In this document: piece by piece, positions 26,207 to 33,843 of the stretch | Layout of the letters: each line of letters opens with the position of its first letter | Numbering within the stretch: the first letter of the stretch is position 1 | NCBI RefSeq assembly: GCF_024753145.1 | Contig: NZ_JANUGU010000013.1 | Coordinates: 1 to 54,211 of the forward strand | Length of the DNA stretch: 54,211 bases | Reading direction: 5' to 3' | Origin: Massilia terrae | GTDB taxonomy: Bacteria; Pseudomonadota; Gammaproteobacteria; Burkholderiales; Burkholderiaceae_D | Notes under the pieces: generated by a model | The model's input: the letters and a program-made list of their open reading frames with translations, nothing else | The model's database searches: none | Told to the model about the DNA's origin: nothing | Program-made: the position numbers and the translations under genes

Positions 26207-26713
26207 TCACACCGGCTTCGCCGCCGCCACCACTTCCCGCGCCACGCGCGCACACGCCTCCACGTGCTCGTAGCCCATCCGGCGAAACAGCGCATACCCG
26301 ATCGCGGCCGATGCCAGCTGCCCCGCCAGCGGCACGAATTTGGCCACCGACTTGGCGGCCAGCTTCACCCCCGACTTCTTGAACAGCCTCAGCACCAGCT
26401 CCTTGGTGATGATCTTCCCGACCAACATGCCGCCGATCGCGGCGGCCGCTTCGTAAGCCACGATGCGTACGCGCGGATGCAGCTGTTCGATCTGCTCGGC
26501 GGTCAGGCCGAAAGCGCGGTTCACCTCTTCGACCAGCAGCGCGAAGGTGGCCAGGTCCGACACCAGGTCGACGCCCGGCACCGGCACCGCCGCCACCCCG
26601 GCCGACACCGCCGCGCGCGTGCGCACCAGCTTGCGGCAGCGCTCGCGCACGCGCGCGATCTCGCTGCTCGTCGCCGGCATCACTTCCCAGTTGCCTGCTT
26701 CCTGTTTGTTCAT
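26207..26713 (-). CDS. DUF697/EcsC-like helical protein of unknown function
   Basis: 168 residues. Its middle has VPVPGVDLVSDLATFALLVEEVNRAFGL (short segments of this are typical of DUF697), then Gly/Ala-rich helices IGGMLVGKIITKELVLR and FVPLAGQLASAAIGYALFRRMGY. DUF697 regions occur at the C-terminus of membrane-linked GTPases and also as stand-alone proteins; no GTPase domain is present here. Helices are long but only weakly hydrophobic, so membrane association is possible but not certain. A perfect FNR-type site and a TACAGT hexamer upstream on this strand suggest control by oxygen (separate entry). Confidence 0.65.
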   Translation of the reverse strand: MNKQEAGNWEVMPATSSEIARVRERCRKLVRTRAAVSAGVAAVPVPGVDLVSDLATFALLVEEVNRAFGLTAEQIEQLHPRVRIVAYEAAAAIGGMLVGKIITKELVLRLFKKSGVKLAAKSVAKFVPLAGQLASAAIGYALFRRMGYEHVEACARVAREVVAAAKPV

Positions 26714-26891
26714 GGCGCGAATCGAGATGTCATTGACAGGCCCTACCTTACCCCGTTTTGCGCCCCCGTCGCGCCCAGGAAGGTCACCGGGTTTAGTCGC
26801 GTTTGCGCAACAGCCATGCCGTGGCGGCTTTGCTGTCGCGGCCGGCCCCAGGGAACAGAACTACTGTAGTCGCCTCTTTTCTCAGAAGTTT

Positions 26892-26905
26892 TTGATGTAG
26901 ATCAA
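26892..26905. promoter_or_regulatory. FNR/Anr-type binding site
   Basis: TTGAT-GTAG-ATCAA, a perfect match to the FNR consensus TTGAT-N4-ATCAA. On the minus strand TACAGT (26868-26863) would be a -10 whose start point near 26856 lies about 42 bp from the site's centre, which is the class II activator position. The target would then be the DUF697-like gene. For the plus-strand regulator at 27095 the site is too far upstream for class II action. Confidence 0.65.
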
Positions 26906-27019
26906 GGATTTTTTTCCGATCAAAAATCGCGCCCAAGCGCACCCGATTGCACGCGGGAAATCGTTGTTTCTAAACGAAATTTTCTTTTCTCGACGTGGCA
27001 TTTTTTTGTAAAAGTCTGT

Positions 27020-27066
27020 TATAGTCGGCGTAACCTTGTAGGAGTTGTCCTACAGACATCCTACAG
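27020..27066 (+). promoter_or_regulatory. Candidate promoter and operator of the orphan response regulator
   Basis: TATAGT at 27020-27025 is a possible -10. Just downstream is the palindrome TGTAGGA-GTTG-TCCTACA (27037-27054), and TCCTACAG is repeated at 27048 and 27059, an 11-bp period. OmpR-family regulators bind direct repeats spaced one helical turn, so the site could be an autoregulatory operator lying over the start of transcription. Confidence 0.5.
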
Positions 27067-27094
27067 GCCCCCATCCTCACAGCAGAGTCAGATC

Positions 27095-27784
27095 ATGCGA
27101 ATCGCCATCTTGGACAATGACCGTACCCAGGCAGACACCGTGTCCCAGGTGTTAACCGGCGCGGGCCACAGCTGCCAGACCTTCGAGTCGGGCAAGGATT
27201 TGCTGGCGCAGCTGCGCAAGGACAGCGCCGACCTGCTGATCATGGACTGGCAAGTGCCGGACATGGCGGGCGCCGAAGTGTTACGCCGCGCCAAGGAAAA
27301 AATGCCCGCCAATGCGCCGGCCATGTTCATGGCCAACACCTCGGCCGAGGACGACATGGTGGCGGGCATGACCGCCGGCGCCGACGACTACATCGTCAAG
27401 CCGCTGCGCCGCGGCGAACTGGCGGCGCGCGTGTCGGCCCTGCTGCGTCGCGCCTACCCGTCGCAGAACGGCTCGGAACAGCTCAGCTTCGGCCCCTACA
27501 CCTTCGAGACCCGCCCGGGCCGCCTGCTGATGGATGGCGCGCCGATCGACGTGACGCACAAGGAGTTCTACCTGGCCCTGCTGTTCTTCCGCAACATCGG
27601 CCGTCCGCTGTCGCGCGCCTACATCCACGAATCGGTGTGGGTGCGTGAAACCGCCGTGCCGTCGCGCACCATGGACACCCACGTTTCGCGCGTGCGCAAC
27701 AAGCTGCAGTTGCGTCCGGAAAACGGCTTCCGCCTGGTCCCGGTGTACAGCTATGGCTATCGGCTGGAGAAACTGGGCGCCTGA
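27095..27784 (+). CDS. OmpR/PhoB-family response regulator without a neighbouring kinase
   Basis: 229 residues. Receiver domain (1-115) with acidic pocket Asp7/Asp9 (LDND), phosphoacceptor Asp51 in LLIMDWQVPDM and Lys103 in DYIVKPLRRGEL. The C-terminal winged-helix domain (about 128-226) contains DVTHKEFYLALLFFRNIG, TMDTHVSRVRNKL and the final GYRLEKL, as in the PhoB group. It should be a DNA-binding regulator driven by phosphorylation. No histidine kinase gene is adjacent; the neighbours are minCDE and hemA. The upstream region has repeated TCCTACAG boxes suited to autoregulation. Confidence 0.92.
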   Translation: MRIAILDNDRTQADTVSQVLTGAGHSCQTFESGKDLLAQLRKDSADLLIMDWQVPDMAGAEVLRRAKEKMPANAPAMFMANTSAEDDMVAGMTAGADDYIVKPLRRGELAARVSALLRRAYPSQNGSEQLSFGPYTFETRPGRLLMDGAPIDVTHKEFYLALLFFRNIGRPLSRAYIHESVWVRETAVPSRTMDTHVSRVRNKLQLRPENGFRLVPVYSYGYRLEKLGA

Positions 27785-27811
27785 AACTCCCTTTCGCTGA
27801 AAGGGTATAAT
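27782..27811 (+). promoter_or_regulatory. Candidate hemA promoter
   Basis: A consensus TATAAT at 27806-27811 lies 35 bp before the hemA ATG. TGAAAC at 27782-27787 is a poor -35 at 18-bp spacing. The spacer holds the palindrome CCCTTTC-GCT-GAAAGGG, which could be an operator or a weak hairpin at the end of the regulator transcript. Confidence 0.5.
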
Positions 27812-27846
27812 GACGGCGTCCGCCTGCCTCGTCTGTAAAGCAAGTA

Positions 27847-29121
27847 ATGCAACTCCTCGCCGTCGGCCTCAATCACACCACCGCACCGGTCTCGCTGCGC
27901 GAGCAACTGGCGCTTGGTCCTGAGCAGCTCGGCGACGCAGTCCATTCGGCGCGCCAGTGGTTCGGCCGCTTTACCGACAAGGGCGGCGACGAGGCGGCCC
28001 TGCTGTCCACCTGCAACCGCACCGAGATGTACGCCGCCAGCACGGCGCCCAATCCGCTCGATGCATCCGGCCACTTCCTGGCCCACTACCACGCCCTCAA
28101 CTACGCCGAGCTGCGCCCGCACCTGTACCTGCTGCCGCAGGACGACGCCGTGCGCCATGCGTTCCGGGTCGCGTCGGGCCTCGATTCGATGGTGCTGGGC
28201 GAGGCCCAGATCCTGGGACAGATGAAGGACGCGGTGCGCGCGGCCGACGAAGCGGGCGGCCTGGGCACCTACCTGCACCAGCTGTTCCAGCGCAGCTTCG
28301 CGGTGGCCAAGGAAGTGCGCAGCACCACCGAGATCGGCGCCCACAGCGTGTCGATGGCCGCCGCCGCGGTGCGCCTGTCGCAGCGCATCTTCGACCGCAT
28401 GGCCGACCAGAACGTGCTGTTCATCGGCGCCGGCGAAATGATCGAGCTGTGCGCCACCCACTTCGCGGCGCAGAACCCGAAAAGCATCACCATCGCCAAC
28501 CGCACCATGGAGCGCGGCGAGGCGCTGGCCGACAAGCTGAATGGCCGCGCGATCCGCCTGGCCGACCTGCCGGAGCAGCTGGCGCAATTCGACATCGTCA
28601 TCTCGTCCACCGCATCCACCCTGCCGCTGATCGGCAAGGGCCTGGTGGAGCGCGCGATCAAGGCGCGCCGCCGGCGCCCGATCTTCATGGTCGACCTGGC
28701 GGTGCCGCGCGATATCGAACCCGAAGTCGCCAGCCTCGACGACGTGTTCCTGTACACCGTGGACGACCTCGCGCAGGTGGTCCGCACCGGCATCGAGAGC
28801 CGCCAGGCCGCGGTGGCGCAGGCCGAGGCCATCATCGAAACCCGCGTGCAGTCCTTCATGCACTGGGTCGGCGACCGCGCGGTGGTGCCCGTGATCCAGG
28901 AGATGCACGAGTCGAGCGAGGCCTTGCGCCTGGCCGAACTGGATCGCGCGCGCCGCATGCTGGCCAAGGGCGACGATCCGGAAGCGGTGCTGGAAGCGCT
29001 GTCGCGCGGCCTCGCCGCCAAATTCCTGCACGGCCCGCAGCAGGCGCTGCACCGCGCCCAGGGCGACGAGCGCGCCCGCCTGGCAAGCCTGCTGCCGCAG
29101 CTGTTCCGCGGCCGCCGTTAG
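27847..29121 (+). CDS. hemA: Glutamyl-tRNA reductase
   Basis: 424 residues. Catalytic Cys56 in LLSTCNRTEMY, the substrate-binding region around HAFRVASGLDSMVLGEAQILGQ, an NADPH-binding motif FIGAGEMIEL, and the C-terminal dimerisation helices. It reduces glutamyl-tRNA to glutamate-1-semialdehyde, the first step of tetrapyrrole synthesis by the C5 route. It is followed by prfA (86 bp downstream), the classical hemA-prfA-prmC order. Confidence 0.98.
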   Translation: MQLLAVGLNHTTAPVSLREQLALGPEQLGDAVHSARQWFGRFTDKGGDEAALLSTCNRTEMYAASTAPNPLDASGHFLAHYHALNYAELRPHLYLLPQDDAVRHAFRVASGLDSMVLGEAQILGQMKDAVRAADEAGGLGTYLHQLFQRSFAVAKEVRSTTEIGAHSVSMAAAAVRLSQRIFDRMADQNVLFIGAGEMIELCATHFAAQNPKSITIANRTMERGEALADKLNGRAIRLADLPEQLAQFDIVISSTASTLPLIGKGLVERAIKARRRRPIFMVDLAVPRDIEPEVASLDDVFLYTVDDLAQVVRTGIESRQAAVAQAEAIIETRVQSFMHWVGDRAVVPVIQEMHESSEALRLAELDRARRMLAKGDDPEAVLEALSRGLAAKFLHGPQQALHRAQGDERARLASLLPQLFRGRR

Positions 29122-29207
29122 CGGCCCTTCCCTGTGCGTCCGCGCCGCCACGGCGCGTCCCCGGCGCCGCCGCGCGCGCCTTCCGCTGACCCTATCCGAG
29201 CATACGA

Positions 29208-30284
29208 ATGAAACCATCCATGCTGGCCAAGCTGGACCAACTGGCCAACCGACTTGTCGAACTGGACGAACTGCTGGCGCAACAGAACGCGACGGCGAAC
29301 ATGGACAACTTCCGCAAGATGACGCGCGAGCACGCCGAGCTCGGGCCGCTGGTCGCGGTGTACCACCAGTACCAGGAAGCGCTGGGTGACATCGCGGCCG
29401 CGCAGGAGATGCTATCCGACCCGGACATGAAGGAATTCGCGCAGGAAGAGATCGAGGCGGCCAAGGAGCGCCAGACGGGACTCGACCTGGAGCTGCAGAA
29501 GATGCTGCTACCGAAGGACGTCAACGACGAGCGCAACATCTTCCTAGAGATCCGCGCCGGCACCGGCGGCGACGAATCGGCCTTGTTCGCGGGCGACCTG
29601 CTGCGCATGTACACCCGCTTCGCCGAGCGCCACCGCTGGCAGGTCGAGATGGTGTCGGAATCGGCGTCGGACCTGGGCGGCTACCGCGAGGTCATCGTGC
29701 GCATCGTGGGCCAAGGCGCGTATTCCAAGCTGAAGTTCGAATCAGGCGGGCATCGCGTGCAGCGGGTGCCGGCCACCGAGACCCAGGGCCGCATCCACAC
29801 TTCCGCCTGCACAGTGGCGGTGATGCCGGAGGCGGACGAGGTGGAGGACGTGAACATCAACCCGGCCGACCTGCGCATCGACACCTTCCGCGCGTCGGGC
29901 GCGGGCGGGCAGCACATCAACAAGACCGACTCCGCGGTGCGCATCACCCACCTGCCGACCGGGATCGTGGTCGAGTGCCAGGACGACCGCAGCCAGCACA
30001 AGAACAAGGCGCAGGCGATGAAGGTGCTGGCGGCGCGCATCAAGGACGTGCAGATCCGCGAGCAGCAATCGAAGGAAGCGGCCACGCGCAAGAGCCTGAT
30101 CGGCTCGGGCGACCGCAGCGAGCGTATTCGCACCTACAACTACCCGCAGGGGCGGCTGACCGACCACCGGATCAACCTCACCCTCTACAAGCTGGACATG
30201 ATCATGGACGGCGACCTGGACGAGCTGACCAACGCGCTGTCGGCCGAGCACCAGGCGGAGCAGCTGGCGGCGCTGGGCGATTAA
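29208..30284 (+). CDS. prfA: Peptide chain release factor 1
   Basis: 358 residues. GGQ at 233-235 (GAGGQHINKTDSAV) for peptidyl-tRNA hydrolysis and the stop-codon-reading tripeptide PAT at 188-190 (RVPATETQGRIH), which identifies RF1 (UAA/UAG) rather than RF2. The ribosome acts with the PrmC methylase that modifies the Gln of GGQ; prmC is encoded two genes downstream. Confidence 0.98.
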   Translation: MKPSMLAKLDQLANRLVELDELLAQQNATANMDNFRKMTREHAELGPLVAVYHQYQEALGDIAAAQEMLSDPDMKEFAQEEIEAAKERQTGLDLELQKMLLPKDVNDERNIFLEIRAGTGGDESALFAGDLLRMYTRFAERHRWQVEMVSESASDLGGYREVIVRIVGQGAYSKLKFESGGHRVQRVPATETQGRIHTSACTVAVMPEADEVEDVNINPADLRIDTFRASGAGGQHINKTDSAVRITHLPTGIVVECQDDRSQHKNKAQAMKVLAARIKDVQIREQQSKEAATRKSLIGSGDRSERIRTYNYPQGRLTDHRINLTLYKLDMIMDGDLDELTNALSAEHQAEQLAALGD

Positions 30285-30313
30285 TCAGCCAACACCTTCT
30301 GCTACATGCAGCC

Positions 30314-30341
30314 CGTCGTTCCCGCCTCCGCGGGAACGACG
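30314..30341. repeat. Dispersed REP-like palindrome, element 4
   Basis: CGTCGTTCCCGC-CTCC-GCGGGAACGACG, a single near-perfect palindrome between prfA and dsbB, which are otherwise in one direction. It may separate the messages of the two genes. Confidence 0.85.
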
Positions 30342-30412
30342 TTCTGTCTTAAGAACTGGATTTTCGCTTTATGCGACAATGCCCCTTCCATAAGTGCAGC
30401 CTCGACAAAACA

Positions 30413-30883
30413 ATGCCATCGTCCAGAACCGTCCTTTACGCCACCGCCGCCGTCTGCATCGCACTGGTGGGCGCGGCGCTCTACCTGCAGCACGTCCAAT
30501 ACATGCAACCCTGCCCGCTGTGCGTGATCCAGCGCTACCTGTTCCTGGCCATCGCCCTGTGCTGCCTGCTGGGCGCCTGGGGCGGACAGCCGAAGGCCGG
30601 CGCGGCGCTGGGCGTGCTCGGTGGACTGGGCGGCCTCGGTGTCGCGGGCAAGCACCTGTACGTGCTGACCCACCCCGGTTTCTCCTGCGGGATCGACCCG
30701 ATGGAGACCATGCTGAACAAGATCCCGACCGCGACCGCCCTGCCCTGGCTGTTCCAGGCCAACGGCATGTGCGAGGACGCCACGGACAAGCTGTTCGGGC
30801 TCTACGTCCCGGCCTGGTCGGCAATCTGGTTCTTCATCATCACCGCGTCGCTGGCCTGGCTGCTGGCGCGCCGCAGCCGATGA
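30413..30883 (+). CDS. dsbB: Disulfide bond formation protein B
   Basis: 156 residues from the ATG at 30413, chosen because the first membrane helix begins a few residues later; an in-frame ATG at 30371 would add a polar 14-residue tail. Four membrane helices. Redox pairs: Cys34-Cys37 (PCPLC) in the first periplasmic loop and Cys92/Cys120 (FSCGIDP and GMCEDA) in the second. DsbB reoxidises periplasmic DsbA and passes electrons to quinone. Its TGA overlaps the prmC ATG (ATGA), so it is translationally coupled to prmC. Confidence 0.95.
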   Translation: MPSSRTVLYATAAVCIALVGAALYLQHVQYMQPCPLCVIQRYLFLAIALCCLLGAWGGQPKAGAALGVLGGLGGLGVAGKHLYVLTHPGFSCGIDPMETMLNKIPTATALPWLFQANGMCEDATDKLFGLYVPAWSAIWFFIITASLAWLLARRSR

Positions 30884-31710
30884 TCGCCCCCGGCGCCACC
30901 ATCGGCGCGCTGCAGGCATCGCTGCCGCTCGACCCGCTGGAAAACCGCATCCTGCTGTGCCACGCGCTCGGCCTGTCGCGGGTGGCGCTGATCACCGAAT
31001 CCGAGCGCGCGCTGACCGCCGATGAAGCCAGCCGGCTGGCGGCCGTGGTCCAGCGCCGCCAGTTCGGCGAGCCGATCGCCTACATCGTCGGGCACCGCGA
31101 ATTCTTCGGCCTGAACTTCCAGGTCAACGATTCGGTGCTGATCCCGCGGCCGGACACCGAGCTGCTGGTCGAACTGGCACTGGAACGCCTGCCGAAACAT
31201 GGCCGCCTGCTCGACATGGGCACCGGCAGCGGCGCGATCGCGGTGTCGGTCGCGCACACGCGGCCGGATGCGGCGGTGACGGCGCTCGATTTTTCCGGCG
31301 CCGCGCTTGACGTCGCGCGCGCCAACGCCAATGCGCACGGCGCCAAGGTGCGGCTGCTGCGTAGCGACTGGTTCTCGAACCTGGAGCAGGAGCGCTTCCA
31401 CCTGATCGCGTCGAACCCGCCCTACATCGCCCACGCCGACGAACATTTGGCGCGCGGCGACCTGCGCTTCGAGCCGAACATCGCGCTGACCGACCGCGCG
31501 GACGGGCTGTCGGCGCTGCGCATCATCATCGGCGGCGCGGCGGCGCACCTGGAGCAGGACGGCTGGCTGCTGCTGGAGCACGGCTACGACCAGGCGGCGC
31601 AGGTGCGCGAGCTGCTGGAAGCTCACGGTTACGCCGAGGTGCAGAGCTGGCGCGACCTGGCCGGCATCGAGCGCGCCAGCGGCGGCCGCATCGCGGCGCG
31701 CAATTCCTGA
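30880..31710 (+). CDS. prmC: Release factor glutamine N5-methyltransferase
   Basis: 276 residues from the ATG at 30880 that overlaps the dsbB stop codon. N-terminal helical substrate-binding domain, REFFGLNFQVNDSVLIPRPDTE, the SAM-binding MGTGSGAIAVSVA (113-125) and catalytic NPPY at 179-182. It methylates the Gln of the GGQ motif of release factors. In many bacteria it follows prfA directly; here dsbB stands between them. Confidence 0.97.
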   Translation: MIAPGATIGALQASLPLDPLENRILLCHALGLSRVALITESERALTADEASRLAAVVQRRQFGEPIAYIVGHREFFGLNFQVNDSVLIPRPDTELLVELALERLPKHGRLLDMGTGSGAIAVSVAHTRPDAAVTALDFSGAALDVARANANAHGAKVRLLRSDWFSNLEQERFHLIASNPPYIAHADEHLARGDLRFEPNIALTDRADGLSALRIIIGGAAAHLEQDGWLLLEHGYDQAAQVRELLEAHGYAEVQSWRDLAGIERASGGRIAARNS

Positions 31711-31738
31711 GCGGCTCCACGTTTCGAATCAAAGAGAA

Positions 31739-31844
31739 CGTCGTCCTCGCGAAAGCGGGGACCCCATTTCTTATGCTTTAGCCGCGTACGCAAGATCGGT
31801 GGCCGCGCACGCAAAATGGGGTTCCCGCTTTCGCGGGAACGACG
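31739..31844. repeat. Dispersed REP-like composite, element 5
   Basis: Left arm CGTCGTCCTCGCGAAAGCGG followed by GGACCCCATTT; right arm AAAATGGGGTTCCCGC followed by TTTCGCGGGAACGACGG. The two arms are inverted and enclose about 45 bp that ends in CACGC. The same CCCCATTT ... CACGCAAAATGGGG frame occurs in element 6, so these are longer composite units (about 105 bp) and not just single palindromes. Confidence 0.85.
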
Positions 31845-31936
31845 GCCTGTCACAGAGCGACGGCTACGATTCTCTACCTGGCGCAACAAAAATTGCGTCT
31901 TTGATAAAATTCCCGGTCCACCCCGACCACCATCCC

Positions 31937-33742
31937 ATGCGCCGACTGTTCGCCATCCTCGTGCTATGTGCTCCCCTCGCCGGCGCCGCCGAGAAGCAGG
32001 CGCCTGCGCCAACGCCGGCCGAACTGGCGCAGGCGCTGTTCGAGAAGGACTGGCAGTGGCGCCTGCGCCACCAGCCGGAATTGGCCACCACCGTCGGCGA
32101 CCACCGCTTCGACGACAGCCTGTCCGACACCTCGCTCGCCGCCGCGCGCCAGGCCACCGAGCACGAAAAGGCCATGCTCGACGCGATCAAGGCGATCGAC
32201 CGCAACCAGCTGCCGGTGCAGGACCAGATCTCCTACGACCTGTTCGTCGACGACAAGGAGCGCAAGCTGGCCACAGCCGCGTTCTTCCCCATCGCGCCCT
32301 ACCCGCTCACCGCGCAGAACGGCCTGCAGCTCCTCCTGCCGCAGCTGGTGGCGCAGATGCCGTTCGCGACCGAGGCCGACTACCGCGCCTACATCGCCCG
32401 CCTGCAGGCCGTGCCGCGCCACGTCGACGGCCTGATCGAGCAGATGCGCTACGGGATCAGGAACGGCTGGACCGCGCCGAAAGTGATCATGCAATCGGTG
32501 CCGGGCCAGCTCAAGGCACTGCGCGAGCACCTGGCGGACGGCGTGGTGGGCGCACCGCTGCGCGCCATCCCGGCCACCATCGACAAGCCGGTGCGCGAGC
32601 AGCTGGCGACCAGCGGCCAGGCCGCGCTCACCGGCACGGTGGCGCCGGCCCTGCAGAAGCTCGAAGACTTCGTGCGCAACGAATACCTGCCGGCCGCGCG
32701 CGAGGCCATCGCGGCATCGAGCCTGCCCGGCGGCCAACCCTGGTATGCCCTGCTGGCGCGCGGAGCGACCACCACCAGCATGACGCCGGCCGAGATCCAC
32801 GCGCTCGGACTGAAGGAAGTGGCGCGCCTGCGCGTCGAGATGAAGGAGGCGATCGCGCGCACCGGCTTCCAGGGCAGCTTCGCCCAGTTCATCGTGTTCG
32901 CGCACAGCGACCCGCGCCTGTTCTACACCGATCCCGAAGCGCTGCTCGGCCGCTACCGCCGCACGCTGATGCGCGCCCGCGCGCGCCTGCCCGACCTGCT
33001 GGCGACGGTGCCGCAGGAAGACGTCACGGTGAAGGCGATCCAGCCGGCCGGCGCCGAGCAGCAGCCGGCCGCCTACTACGAAGCGGGCAACGCCGGCCGC
33101 ACCGCCGCGCTGGTGGTCAACACCTCGCGCCTGAACACGCGCCCGATGTGGGAGGTGGACACGCTGGCGCTGCACGAAGGCGTGCCGGGCCACCACACCC
33201 AGGTCGCGCGCGCCCACGAACTGGACAAGCTGCCGGCATTCCGCCGCAACGCCTGGTACGTGGCGTTCGGCGAAGGCTGGGCCTTGTACGCGGAAGGGCT
33301 GGGCACGCAGATGGGCTTCTACAAGGACGCGTTCTCCGCCTTCGGCCACCTCAACGACGAACTGTTCCGGGCGGCGCGGCTGGTGGTCGACACCGGCATC
33401 CACGCGCTCGGCTGGTCGCGCCAGCAGGCGGTCGACTACATGAACGCCAACACCGCCAACTCGCCGGTCGACAACGAGGCCGAAGTGGACCGCTACATCG
33501 CGCAGCCGGGCCAGGCGCTGGGCTACAAGATCGGCCAGCTGCGCATCGCGGCGCTGCGCGACAAGGCGCAGGCCGCGCTCGGCCCGAAGTTCGACCTGAA
33601 GCGCTTCCACAACGCCGTGATCGACAACGGCCCGCTGCCGCTGGCGGTGCTCGAGCGCGAGATCGATCGCTGGATCGCGCTTGAGAACGCGCCGCCCAAA
33701 ACCGAGCCCGCCAAGGCCACGGCAAGCGCGCCGGCGGGCTGA
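31937..33742 (+). CDS. DUF885 family secreted protein, probable metallopeptidase-like
   Basis: 601 residues from the ATG at 31937, where a signal peptide begins (MRRLFAILVLCAPLAGAAE); the frame is open further upstream only because it runs through the palindromic repeat. The family motif HEGVPGHH is at 413-420, and FGEGWALYAEGLG follows about 45 residues later; together these resemble HExxH-type zinc ligands plus a downstream Glu. DUF885 proteins are predicted peptidases, mostly exported, whose substrates are largely unknown. The C-terminus is Pro/Ala/Lys-rich. It stands alone between prmC and gshA. Confidence 0.88.
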   Translation: MRRLFAILVLCAPLAGAAEKQAPAPTPAELAQALFEKDWQWRLRHQPELATTVGDHRFDDSLSDTSLAAARQATEHEKAMLDAIKAIDRNQLPVQDQISYDLFVDDKERKLATAAFFPIAPYPLTAQNGLQLLLPQLVAQMPFATEADYRAYIARLQAVPRHVDGLIEQMRYGIRNGWTAPKVIMQSVPGQLKALREHLADGVVGAPLRAIPATIDKPVREQLATSGQAALTGTVAPALQKLEDFVRNEYLPAAREAIAASSLPGGQPWYALLARGATTTSMTPAEIHALGLKEVARLRVEMKEAIARTGFQGSFAQFIVFAHSDPRLFYTDPEALLGRYRRTLMRARARLPDLLATVPQEDVTVKAIQPAGAEQQPAAYYEAGNAGRTAALVVNTSRLNTRPMWEVDTLALHEGVPGHHTQVARAHELDKLPAFRRNAWYVAFGEGWALYAEGLGTQMGFYKDAFSAFGHLNDELFRAARLVVDTGIHALGWSRQQAVDYMNANTANSPVDNEAEVDRYIAQPGQALGYKIGQLRIAALRDKAQAALGPKFDLKRFHNAVIDNGPLPLAVLEREIDRWIALENAPPKTEPAKATASAPAG

Positions 33743-33843
33743 GTTTTGTGTCAAACGTGTGAATTGAAGGCCCGCCAACGCGTCCGCGCGATTTCGGTTA
33801 CTCTTTGCGCCAACGATTAGGCAGTATGAGAAAGGAAACATCC

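Larger units (their letters stand above)
26714..27094. other. Divergent regulatory region between the DUF697-like gene and the response regulator
   Basis: 380 bp without a gene. GC falls sharply from about 26880 to 27035, with long T-runs. It contains an FNR-type palindrome at 26892-26905, a possible -10 TATAGT at 27020-27025, and repeated TCCTACAG boxes at 27037-27066, each listed separately. Confidence 0.7.

Noticed and set aside
26996..27010. TGGCA followed by T-run and TGTA, resembling a sigma-54 promoter before the orphan regulator
   Set aside because: The distance between GG and the second element is one base short and the invariant GC is absent.
31799..31936. N-terminal extension of the DUF885 gene
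   Set aside because: It runs through the palindromic repeat and precedes a clean signal peptide at 31937, so it is an artefact of an open frame.
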